A DNA stretch of 64,000 bases, taken from assembly GCA_019426215.1 (NCBI GenBank), contig CM033395.1, positions 627,501-691,500 of the forward strand, given 5' to 3'. Position numbers and translations under genes: made by a program. The notes below the pieces were generated by a model, which was given only the letters and a program-made list of their open reading frames with translations, made no database searches and was not told where the DNA came from. Positions 32,670-43,400 of the stretch are shown piece by piece (the stretch's first letter is position 1; each line of letters opens with the position of its first letter). This DNA is from Buddleja alternifolia (Eukaryota > Streptophyta > Magnoliopsida > Lamiales > Scrophulariaceae).

Positions 32670-33532
32670 TTGAATAAAGGGAAAATTACACTTTTGGTCC
32701 TGTAGGAGTCGCCCCAAAACACTTTTAGTCCCATAGGAATTTTTTGGACACTTTTAGTCCCATAGGAGTGAAAAAGTGACACTTTTGGTCCCAAACGGAC
32801 GGAAATTGGCGGTTGTGCTACACGCGCGTTACTGTAGGGAGAAAAAAAAGAAATTAAAATAAATTCAAAAATATTAATAAAATAATAAAAAAAAGGAAAA
32901 AAAAAAGAAAAATGAAGGTGATACTGTTCATCTTCTTCGTCTTCCCCTCCAACCCCCCCCCCCCCCCACCCCCAACCCCTTGCCGCGAAATCACCCGCTG
33001 CCGCTGCCATCATCGCCGTCCTCTCCACTAGTAGAAACCCCCACCGCGAAAAACACCCTCAACCGGTTGAAACCCCCAACCCAAATCGCCCAACCCGACG
33101 GCGAATCCAACCCCCGAGACCCCAAAACTGACGGCGAAACCAAACCCCAAACCCAACTCCACATATCGCCGGCGACGGCAGCGGCGATTAGGACGGGGGG
33201 TGGAGGTGGTGGTTTGGGGGTTGGGGGTTGGGGGGTGGTTGGAGGGGGAAGACGAACTGTTCGTCTTCCTCTTTTTTCTTTTCCTTTTTTTTTTGTTTTT
33301 TTTATTATTTTATTAATATTTGATAATTTTTGAATTTCTTTTTTTTAATCATTAACACGACCGGCGCGTGTATCTCACCCATCACTTTCCGTCCAATTTC
33401 AGTCCGTTTGGGACCAAAAGTGTCACTTTTTCACTCCTATGGGACTAAAAGTGTCCAAAAAATTCTTATGGGACTAAAAGTGTTTTGAGTCGACTCCTAT
33501 GGGACCAAAAGTGCAATTTTCCCTTGAATAAA
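32670..33532. mobile_element. MITE with long inverted repeats and 9-bp TSD (Mutator-like)
   Basis: The element is 32679-33523 (845 bp). The ends are inverted: GGGAAAATTACACTTTTGGTCC on the left, GGGACCAAAAGTGCAATTTTCCC on the right, and the similarity continues inward for about 150 bp (the phrase TTTTAGTCCCATAGGA and its complement). The 9-bp direct repeat TTGAATAAA flanks it at 32670-32678 and 33524-33532. The left arm holds the empty site as TTGGATAAT near 2845-2855. Its GC- and C-rich core with poly-C runs gives spurious proline frames; no gene. Confidence 0.9.
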
Positions 33533-34585
33533 TTTTTTAAATATATTTACAAATAATGACTTCAGATCAAGTTGGAGTCGTGCTACATAACATCAATTAA
33601 TATATTAAACATTGCAGAAAAGTACTTTTTTTTTACATAATGTTGTTTTCAATTGTTATAAAAAATTTAGAGGCGTTGTACAAATTTTATCCAACTAATA
33701 TTGAATTTATTTTTCAATGTGATGGGTAGATTTGTTAAGAAATTAGTAATAAAAGAAATTATTAAAAGAAAAATTCGTCAATTGTTATCAAAGAATGGAA
33801 TGGAAGGAGTATCATGCACAGAGATTTTGCATTATAATTAGCCTTCTAATAATTTACAAAATGTACTCTTCTCCTTAATTAGTTAAAAGCTAGTGTGTCT
33901 TTATCAATTTAAAAACTTTCTACTCCCTTAACCATAATTTTTCCAAAGATATATTGTGGATGTTGGAGTTTGGCTCTATGTATGAAAATCCTCCTACGCT
34001 CAAATCAAAAATTAATTGTGAAGTCGAAAATTGGATTTGAACCATACTTTTAAGCTTTTAGGTATGTTTGGAAGTGTTTTTTATGTCATTGTTAACCATG
34101 ACTTTTAAATATATATATATATATATATAAAATGGTTTTGTTAATTGTTTTTTTTTTTTAAATGATAGGCATGTCTAGTTGCGCTTTAAAATTGCCGAAG
34201 TTCGCAGAAATGCAAGTCAAATGAGAATTTAATATGGATAATGTATCAAATGATTGAGTTAATTTGGATAATTATTGTGTGAATAATGTTGTGGTTAAAA
34301 TTCTATAAGTTAAATATAATTATGAGTGAAAATGTGAAAAACTGATTCCAAAAAAGAGTATAATGAAAGAAGTGCTTGAACCTTTGGTGGATTTGTTTCT
34401 TTGTAGAATTTTGAGTCAATTACTCCTTCGATCTATCCCACAAAGGATAAAATGCCCGGGCTATATAATATGGGCTAACATATATATCCAAAACTATGTA
34501 CACTAACAATTGAAAACCTTTTTTCAACGTAATATTCATTCTTAAATAATCATTTTTAAAGCGCAAAATAAAAATACAGGTACCA

Positions 34586-35205
34586 TACTTAATAGGGAAA
34601 ATTAGTAAAACCCCCTAAAATAAATTTTTATATCTAAAGAATTCATTAAAATATTTTTCAATCTCAAAAACCCACTCTACAAACTTTTCATTCATAAAAA
34701 TCCCCAAAAGTAAAGATTCAGAACTTTTTTGACTAAAGTACCCTTTATTGATTAAGTTAAGAATTGATCAATTGATATTTTATATCAAAATTTTTTTGTT
34801 TTAAAATTTTCAAATCGATAAGTTGAATAATGCAGATTTTTAAATTTTTTTAATACTTTTATTTGATTTATTTTTTATTTTATTATGATAATTATCTAAA
34901 CAATATATTTTTAAATTGTTTTAGGAAGATTAAAAAACTGAAAATTCAAAAGTAAAATTATATTTAGTCAATTATCAACATAAAATTTCTAAATAAATAA
35001 ATCTCCATACAAAACTAAAATTAATTAAATTGTAGTCTAGAAGGCTAAGGGCAATTAAGTCCATAAATTTATTAACCGTAAATCTTGGTCCTTTTGGAAT
35101 GAAAAGTAGGTGGAATGGGTATTTTGGATTGAAAAATTTTATCAAGGGTTTTTTGGATATAAAAAATTATTTTCGGGGTTTGTTAGTAATTTTTCCTACT
35201 TAATA
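34586..35205. mobile_element. MITE with inverted repeats and 9-bp TSD (Mutator-like)
   Basis: The element is 34595-35196 (602 bp). The left end GGGAAAATTAGTAAAACCCCC and the right end GGTTTGTTAGTAATTTTTCC are inverted repeats. The 9-bp duplication TACTTAATA flanks it at 34586-34594 and 35197-35205. The left arm has the uninterrupted site near 466-495 (TTGGTAAAGTATCAAGCAAG). Non-coding. Confidence 0.88.
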
Positions 35206-35549
35206 TTTTACCAAAAAATGAAGTATATAATCATCTTCAACAACTAAAAATGTTGAGGAAAAAATGATCCTGCAACGGATGCACAGGTTAAAATATAAAA
35301 CCAGTAGAATGCTCTTTAATTAATAATCACCATGATGAGCCAGATCATTTTACATCAAACAATCAAACCTCTCCACTTGAATGGAGAAGCAACAAATGAT
35401 CAGATCATAATGATAAAAATGAATCGAGATTACAACACAAGAATGTCAAAAACAAGAATAAAACAACATGATCAATTGAAACGACAAAATCATATATGAA
35501 ATATTAAAATGTGTTCAGGAATGAATGAGAATGAATTAAGTAAAATGAA

Positions 35550-36704
35550 TTAGTTGACGAAACGGCATTTCTTCCTGATCTCGCCATTTTTGCCGGTGAG
35601 GACCTCAATATTGCCCATATGCACCATTGCAGCTGCAAACTTCTTAGCCCACACACTCCCATACTGAGCATTGTACAACACCATTTTCGATGTCAACGAG
35701 CTGCTCAACAATACTTGATCTGTTATCAAAACCCCGCGCTTCGCCTTCAGACCCGTATAGTACTTGTTATCCAAACAAGTAGGTGTCAGAGAATCAAGAT
35801 TCACAGTAGGGTCTACTGCCGGTGGAGCAGTCGCATTAACAGGAGGTGGAGGGCAACTTCTTTTCAAGGAATCAGCGAATTTGGGGTCCAAAGTGGGGTC
35901 CACGGTGGGGTAGAGGCGACCGGAGAAGGAACTGCAGTGGGAAACACCGATGGAATGAGCACCGGAGAGGGTGACCATTTCGTCGAGTGAGAGACCCTTT
36001 CTTGCAAAATTGTCCCTGAGAGCAGTGGCGTTGACGAATGGTGGGGGCAATTCCTGTAGGGGTTCGTTGATGAGTGACACGCGTCCATCACGACGCCCTG
36101 AGGGGACGTCGTAGTATATCTTTCCAACTTTCCAGGAGCTGTCACGAGCTGCGAATGCTACTATATCAGCGCAGGATACGATTCCAGGGCATTTTAGCTC
36201 CAGTTCGGCTTTTGCTGCGTCGATCACTTCAAAACCACGAAGACTTCCTTTGTTTGGTATGCTTTCTTTCTCTGAGTTTGGTCCGTCCAACAGTACGGAA
36301 CCATCACATCCCTATACACATATCATATAGCACATAAATCACATTAGGGCAATGAATTGTGCAATTAATTCATGCATGCAGAATATATAATTAAGGTGCT
36401 GAAAAGAAAAACAGAGAATTAATTAATTTGAATAGCTAGGTATTATATATATATATATATATATTACCCTGACGAAGCAATCATGGAAATGCAGCCTGAC
36501 AAGACCAGCAGCAAGTCCAACGTTTAGTGAAACGAACTTGTTAACGTGTTTCTGCACAATGGCTTCCGCTGAGGGACATGAATATTTGTAGAAACCCACT
36601 TTAAGTGCTGCAGGATTAACGACGGCCGCACAAGTGATCGAGACGAAGCAAGAGATCAGAATTAATCCAACAATTTGGAAACTAACTCTGCCGTTGGAAG
36701 CCAT
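35550..36704 (-). CDS. Class III secretory peroxidase (peroxidase 2 of the window)
   Basis: Two exons on the minus strand, 36704-36468 and 36311-35550, around a 156-bp GT-AG intron, give 332 residues. A signal peptide (about 1-25) predicts export. Distal Arg70 and His74 lie in VRLHFHDCF, followed across the junction by [22 protein letters not shown] and the proximal haem ligand His198 ([12 protein letters not shown]) are present. Compared with peroxidase 1 it has a longer loop rich in Pro and Thr ([12 protein letters not shown]) before [11 protein letters not shown]. It shares intron position and long identical blocks ([33 protein letters not shown]) with peroxidase 1, so the two are tandem-type paralogs now in opposite orientation. 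No lesion is seen; substrate unknown. Confidence 0.94.
36440..36464. repeat. TA microsatellite in the peroxidase 2 intron
   Basis: A run of TA dinucleotides lies just inside the donor site of the peroxidase 2 intron; a similar TATATATA run follows the donor of peroxidase 1 at 4092. Confidence 0.85.
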
Positions 36705-36792
36705 TATATGTATGTAACTAATAGGTACTATATACTACCTGGAAATGGTAAGATGAGAATATATGTTGTGGATATTGGATTGATTGAAGGTA

Positions 36793-36801
36793 TGTATATA
36801 T
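36793..36801 (-). promoter_or_regulatory. TATA box of peroxidase 2
   Basis: On the minus strand TATATATAC lies about 90 bp upstream of the ATG at 36704. Confidence 0.5.
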
Positions 36802-36809
36802 AGGGGGAT

Positions 36810-37544
36810 CAATAGTGTGTAACAATTGGATATTACTGGACAGAAGGAATATATTATAAGTTGTGGGTTCCTTAGAATCTAGACGTGTGTACATGTAAGC
36901 AACTTGTAATGTTATATAGTGGTAATTATATAATAAATTTTGTACATTATCTCCACTCTCGAACATATATAGTATTATTTGAAGTTTTAATTGCTCCATT
37001 TTTCCTGTTTGTTGAGTTCTAACTACCGTAATCTGATCTGTGATTTGGAGTATAATGTTTTACAATTGTTCGCATTTTCAATCTTCTGTGATAATAATTG
37101 TCACACTATTTCTCATTGTTAGAGAAATAGGGAAAATACTATTTTAGACCGGTTTGGTCTGGTCCCATGCGTAATTTATAAAGTGAATAAATGATCTTTG
37201 TTATATAATTAATTACAGAGGAATTGAGTAACAATTGGGATCAATCAAATCCAACTCGAGATAGAATTTTGCCGAGAAATAGTACTTCCTTATCTAAGCT
37301 TTGCAGGATGTTGTTATAATGGAATAAATATCCTTTATTTTTGTTTGATTTTAATCTCTTTCATATTATAATAATGCATGTCTAATGTAAAAAATACCCT
37401 TTATTTTTATATGATGTTAATATCTTTCATATTATGATAATGCATGTCTAATGTATAAAATATTTTCATAACTATTTTCAGTTGGTTATTTATACTTAAG
37501 ATTTATTTGTGATATAAAACAGAAAATAAAATGCAAAATCTCTA
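36810..37544. other. Intergenic upstream of peroxidase 2
   Basis: AT-rich DNA. The phrase ACCCTTTATTTTT / TATCCTTTATTTTTG with TTAATCTCTTTCATATTATAATAATGCATGTCTAATGTA is tandemly repeated twice at about 37330-37460 (period about 70 bp). No gene is seen. Confidence 0.5.
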
Positions 37545-38784
37545 TCTCTACTATTATAAAAGTATAGGTGATTTCTTGAAACTTTTGATGTACCTAGTAT
37601 ATCCCTAGGTAATTCACCTTTTTAATGGCAAAAAAGTCAAATAATAAATAAATAAAAAAGTTTTATATATCTACAATAATAAGATGTATAATTGTATTAG
37701 GACTTCATAATGAAAGTACATATGTAATTGCATAAGGACTCTACAAGAAAATTATATATAGAGAACTCTACAAATGAATTATATAGAGACAATAATCAAA
37801 TGTAAAATTATATACATAGAATAGAAAATTTATAAAAGTACAGTTGTTTCTTGAAGCTTCTTATATACCTAAAATATCCCCATGTAATTCAATTTTTTAT
37901 TGGAAAAAAGAGTAAAAATAAATTTCAAATATCTACAATAATAAGAATTACATTAGGACTCTAAATAAGGTTACTCCTATTTATTTATTCACTAACAAAG
38001 AAAATATATTGGAAGTCCAATATGACAACATATACAGTACAACAAAATTACAACAAACTTACATTTTATATTAAATTCGAGGAAATTGGAATGCATATCC
38101 AATCTACTTCTTGTTTTATTTTATATCGTAAATTAAGATGATATGAATGAAAAACCTAACTCAACAAACTAATCAATTCTAAATTTAAATTCCTTAACTT
38201 ATTCGCCAGAAATTTTGGAATTGTAACTTTAATCATACATAAATTTAGTGACTTTTGAATCTAGAATATCCCTATATAATTTAATTTTTTAATGGTAAAA
38301 GAGTCAAAATAAATAATAAAAATAAATTTTAAGTATCTATAACAATAAAAGTATAATTACATTAAGTTTCTACAATTAAATTACATGTAGACAAGATTAC
38401 TCGATCCTATTTATTTATTCATTAAAAGAAGAAGATTAAAAAGAAAATTCAATCTGGTTGAACTTCGAACAAACAAATTTATAATACAAACAAATATAAA
38501 TTATTCACATTGTTGATTATATTTTGATTTTTAATCAATTATATGAATATTACGTAATCGAGAAAATTGAGTATCATCGCAAAAGGCATTCAAAAAATAA
38601 CTTAGTAAGAGAGGCTTGGGAAAGCTTTGCAGTCATGGTCCATGTTCATGTCAATTAATATTTAATTTTGTAAATAATTATAATTTATTTTATAGTTCAT
38701 TAGTTAAGTTGAACAATATCTATGTATATGAATTGATTTAACGAGATTATATAATTCACGTACTACGCACGTGTTGTTTACTAG
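37545..38784 (+). mobile_element. Non-autonomous Helitron
   Basis: The 5' end TCTCTACTATTATAAAAG follows an A, and the 3' end is CTAG followed by T, the A-T insertion signature of Helitrons. Eleven bases before CTAG is a hairpin (CACGT at 38757-38761 pairing with ACGTG at 38769-38773, loop ACTACGC). There are no target duplication and no RepHel coding sequence. Inside, a unit resembling the 5' end (AAAAGTA...TTTCTTGAA...ATATCCC...TAATTCA) recurs at about 37558, 37832 and 38240, so the element grew by internal duplication. Confidence 0.75.
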
Positions 38785-39013
38785 TTGATATAAAAAATCT
38801 GAATTGCTCCCTATGGACTTATTTCGACCTTTACAAAACATGTAGGGTTAGAGCCAACCTCCACCTAGACCTTACTAATTTTTTTTCTTTTTCTCAAGGA
38901 GAATGATTCTTCTAAGTTTGATTTTTGAACACACGTCATTGAGCTTTGACGAGTTAAAACATGAAATATCGAGTTGAGCACCGTACAATTCTTATTGTTG
39001 TTTGCATAATAAT

Positions 39014-39284
39014 TAAATAAAAGGAAAAATTACACACCCTTTATTTATTGTGTAATTACAAAAACTTTCCATCATTTATTGGAAATTACAAACACACTCC
39101 CTAATGTTAAAGATTTCTTATAATTGTATCCCATGTGTGTATAACAATTCATATAATTTTATCCCTGTAAACCTTATAAATATACCCCCTAAAGGGATGT
39201 GTTGGTAATTTCCAATAAGTGGGAGGAAGATTTTGTAATTACATAATAAGTGAGGGAACCTGGCTGTAATTTCTCTAAATAAAA
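39014..39284. mobile_element. Small MITE with 9-bp TSD
   Basis: The element is 39023-39275 (253 bp), flanked by TAAATAAAA at 39014-39022 and 39276-39284. The terminal regions contain inverted TGTAATT/AATTACA words, such as ATTGTGTAATTACAAAAAC and TTTTGTAATTACATAATAAG. Non-coding; the 9-bp duplication suggests Mutator-type mobilisation. Confidence 0.7.
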
Positions 39285-39384
39285 AGAACTCTTTGCGTCT
39301 TTTCTCTGTTCCTAGAGAACGTTTAATTTTTAATTAGTGAGAGATGATATAGCAATTTTATTTTTTCTAAAGTCCAGATTATGT

Positions 39385-39500
39385 ATACGCACAGTGGTTG
39401 ATGGCCGTTTTACACAGAAGACCATAACACTTTTCAAGTTTCATAAAGTTTGCACGGTTCTGGGTTCAATTCCAGGCGGTCACCAATTTTGACTTTTTTT
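39385..39500 (+). other. tRNA-like / pol III box B motif, uncertain
   Basis: GGGTTCAATTCCAGGCGG at about 39462 resembles a tRNA T-arm (box B), with a TTTTTTTT run shortly after at about 39490. I could not fold a full cloverleaf or match an acceptor stem, so a tRNA gene is not called. A tRNA relic or SINE head is possible. Confidence 0.2.
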
Positions 39501-40315
39501 TCCCCATTTTGGAGTCTTATAGGTTCTATGTGGCTCGTAATTTAAAACTATCGGCTTGATCAGGGCATTCCTTTGTCTAGAATTTTTTTTAAAAAAAAAA
39601 AGTTACACAGTCCTTGATTATTGTTCACCTTTTTCCTACCACTACCAATTTTTCACAAGCTAAGAAAATATTGCAATTGATTAAGCACTTAAAGATCTTA
39701 GGATCAAAGGTTATATAAAAAGGAGAAATAAAGGATGAGACATTCTGTAAGATAAGCGAGCTTGTTACATTCCATGTTTAAACTGTTCAAACAAATCATC
39801 AGCAGACTATGTACCGCTTATTAACCAAGTATATTCCAAGTTAGACACGCATTTTGCAGAAAACAAAAATGTCAATTATTTGAATTGTTTTAACAAATAC
39901 TTATTGCCTAAAAGATACAACCCACATTTCTTTCCCAATCTCTACAAAAGTACATTTCCAATGTAGTTCAATCATAGTATTTGAGTGCCCCACATAAAAA
40001 TTAAAGATGTGCATCCAAAAAAAACTTGTATTCTCAACAAATCTCACTATCCTCTCACCGAAAGTTTTCTAATCAACGATACGAGCCCAGAAAACTGAAT
40101 GCGCAAAATCCGGCAGATCCTAACAGAATGCGTTTAAACAATATAAACCAGAAATGAGAAAACAAACAAAAATGACACTGGAAATGCTAAAAAAACACGA
40201 AACAGTTGTTTGTAGAGACAAGAAACTAAACACAAAACCTTCAACTGCCCCATAAATCTATTCATAACCAACCAGCTAGACATTCTATAACATATGTTGC
40301 AACAAAAAGATGACA

Positions 40316-40347
<32 letters not shown>

Positions 40348-40462
40348 ACCCCCCACCCACACCCCAAAGGTAAGTCGAAAAGAGGATGAAGCTTCGATTA
40401 ACAAGAAGATATTGCTTGCAACTATAAAACCAAGTAAATGAGCATTTACCAGTGGACAAAGA
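39500..40462 (-). other. Downstream region and likely 3' UTR of coatomer beta
   Basis: A poly-C run followed by poly-A (40317-40348 on the plus strand; poly-T and poly-G in the transcript) lies about 115 bp beyond the coatomer stop codon. No other gene is seen. The short G-rich minus-strand frames here are artefacts of this run. Confidence 0.4.
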
Positions 40463-43400
40463 TCAGCTTCCTCCCTTCTGTTTGAGAGTGATCTTGTCAC
40501 CCAAGCTGAGAGCTATTCCCTGAGTCTTGCTCCTTATCCTAATATATCCATTCAGTTTTCCATCAGCCTGCTTCTCGACACTCACATTCACCAAAGCATC
40601 CTCCCCAAATACACTCTTTGCATACAAGTTAGCAGCCAAGAAACCACATTCACCTTCCAGAGCAGATCTACATATAACAATAAAAACAAGATCCAATGCA
40701 AATAAGTTGAGATTTGCCACTCAGATTGCCAATGAATGAGAAGAAAATATTGTCGCCTAGTGAAGCCCTAAATTAACCAAAAATTGACAGTATTGAACCT
40801 TCAATTTCAAATAAGCCAAATAATCAACTTAAGCAGTTTAATGTGAGCTGATCATTTAGTAAAATTGGATTAAATCCATATTTGCTTCACAACATGAGAT
40901 GATAGACTCATCTTGACTGCTTCAGATGAACGGACTACTTTCTCCCAAAAATTTAATTGGTGAAAAATGTTCTCATGTTTGCAATTGTTCCAAAAATCTT
41001 GTAAAGAAAACTACCATTCGATGATTTAAAGCTCTTACAAAGATGTTTTGACAGTAGAGCCATTTTCTATGACAACTTAATAACCTTTCTCAAAAGTGCC
41101 AACCTCCCCGTCAGTTTTCTCATCAAGTAATACTCTTAAACAACCAAAAGCTATTTTGGCTCCATTCAATACCTCAATTCTGGATTTCGACATTTATAAC
41201 TTCAGTCACTGTGGGGACTATATAAGCAAGTAGAAGCTTAAATAATTTTGGCTGGTAATGAAAACTAAACATTCTACACCAGAAAGGTTCTATCCAAAAT
41301 ATGACACGTACGTGAATCATAGATAAATTAAAACTACATTATTAAGCAGCATCAAATTCTGAATATGGCAGAAATTCTCGAACAAATTAAGCATTCTCCC
41401 AAATTCATCTAATGATAGCACAAATTTACTACCATAAACAATGTAGAGGAATGTACTAACCACCAAAATCAAGAAATAATAGCGGAAATAGCTCTAATAC
41501 AGATAACAATTGCACTTTCCTCATTTAAAAAGAATCAATATTAATATTCCTATAAATGCAAACGAAACCTTTGTCGTTACTGAGGCAGCAATAGAATTAG
41601 TCAGAAATCACATAATGACTTACAATGCAGTTAGGCATTTCAGGTTGGTTGATTTGATAATGTGATCGAGAAATTCTTTTTCATTAGTAATTGTTGTATT
41701 TACTGCAACCTGCCAAAAAGGTAGAAAATTGAAATTTAAAAAAAGGATCAGCGATGAAACCAAGCTAACAAGAGAATGCATAAATGTAATGCTCTTCACA
41801 AAATAATAGCCCTGTTATTTGGAGTTTTGGACCTGATCAATAAAAATAGGAAAGCCAAACGAAGCAGTAAAATAGACACAAATGCTGGTCAGTGGTAATA
41901 CTCTTTCTAGGAATGAGTACACATAAAGGAGTGACTTAGAGATAACAATAAATCAAGACCTTATTTCTGTGATGTGAAAATAACAGAGCACTAAATCAAA
42001 TAATTTCCTAATGCATGATAAAGGGATCCTAATAGCTAGATTGAAGTATCACTATGGTATTATACGCAAAATTCCTTGAATATTTCAAACGTGTAATTTT
42101 AATTTTGAATTACCAACAAAATCATTATTGTGAAGTCAAACTTAATGATTATATGTAACTGAAAGATCCTATGAATTTCTAAACACGCCAAGGATAGTTA
42201 AATAGAAGTAAGAATTTCCTTCTCTAGAAGTGTTGCCAGATATGGCTACAAAAATCGTTCTGATGATAGCTGTTCAAATTTGTTAAAGTTCAAATGAAAT
42301 ATGAAACTCCATTGCGGCACTACATCCGGGACTCTGGACAAGTATAGAACTTCCAGCTAAAGTATACAGTAAATCAACAGTTCAAGTAATTTATCAACCC
42401 AGTGGCAGTATATCACTTGGCAAAAGAATGGAGATAGTGGAAAATACCAGGTGTCCCTAAAACAACTAAAGCTGGATAATGATAGCAAGATAAGTGATAA
42501 TGGTACCTTGTTTTCCCACTCGAATTCTGACCACATGGTCCTAAAAGCAGTATCACTACATACAGCAGGAGATATGTAATCCATGATATCAATATGGATA
42601 TCATTGAGGACGACAACAGTCCGCTCAAGCACATTCGACGTTTCATAGACAATGTTACCAAATATAACTCCAGTCTCCGTAGAGGACACCTTGATGTTTG
42701 CTTTTATTTGCTTGCTTGACTCAGGCGCTAGAGTATAATTCTGAGGATGCTCTACAAGTTTAAGATCACCCATTGTAGCCAACTCCAAACACAAATTCTG
42801 AAGGGTCTCCTTCGTCCTATTGATAACTGTAATATCCAGGACAATATCATAATGATGAACTGTCACATAAGCTTCGGCATATACTGGATCACTAAATCCT
42901 GTGAGTTGACTGATACGATTCAGCTTATTTGCATCATCTGCATCCTTAACAAATTCGCCAGTGGCACGTTTCAGGTCATCTTGGACCTCATCTTCCAGCT
43001 CCAGCTGACTCATGCCCTGGTGCAAAGACAACAATGAGAGATATAAACAGCTAATATGTTGCATTTTCTATAAAACAACTAATGCCATATCACAGTGAAG
43101 GTCATTACTAAATTTCAAACCGTTATGCGCATTAAGAGAAGGTCATCATAAGAATGTATTAACCAAGCAAACGCATGTCTTAGTCCTCAGACTATGAGAG
43201 TAGATCTAACCAACAAAAGGTAGAAAAAGATGGACTAAAGATGATGTACATCCACACCAAAAATATGTATACCGAGGAAAAAAGCAAATATGGGGATCCA
43301 GAAGTACGACACAATAAAAAGTATAAGCAATGTTCAGATAAAATCTAAAGAACCGGAATGATATTCATAAAAAATGTAACAGATGACAAATGCAATTGTC

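Larger units (their letters stand above)
32395..35415 (-). repeat. Right arm of the inverted duplication
   Basis: This is the reverse-complement partner of 277-3125. Its outer end meets the 3' flank of peroxidase 2; its inner end is cut at the Tat insertion (32394-32398), beyond which, at 22170 and leftward, I find no continuing similarity to the left arm. It carries two MITEs absent from the left arm. Any peroxidase 1 copy that once followed this arm is missing here. Confidence 0.85.

Noticed and set aside
32980..33333. Proline-rich 117-codon plus-strand frame
   Set aside because: It lies wholly inside a MITE whose inverted ends and 9-bp duplication are clear.
39385..39500. tRNA gene
   Set aside because: Only a T-arm-like motif and a T run are visible; no matching acceptor or anticodon stem could be formed.
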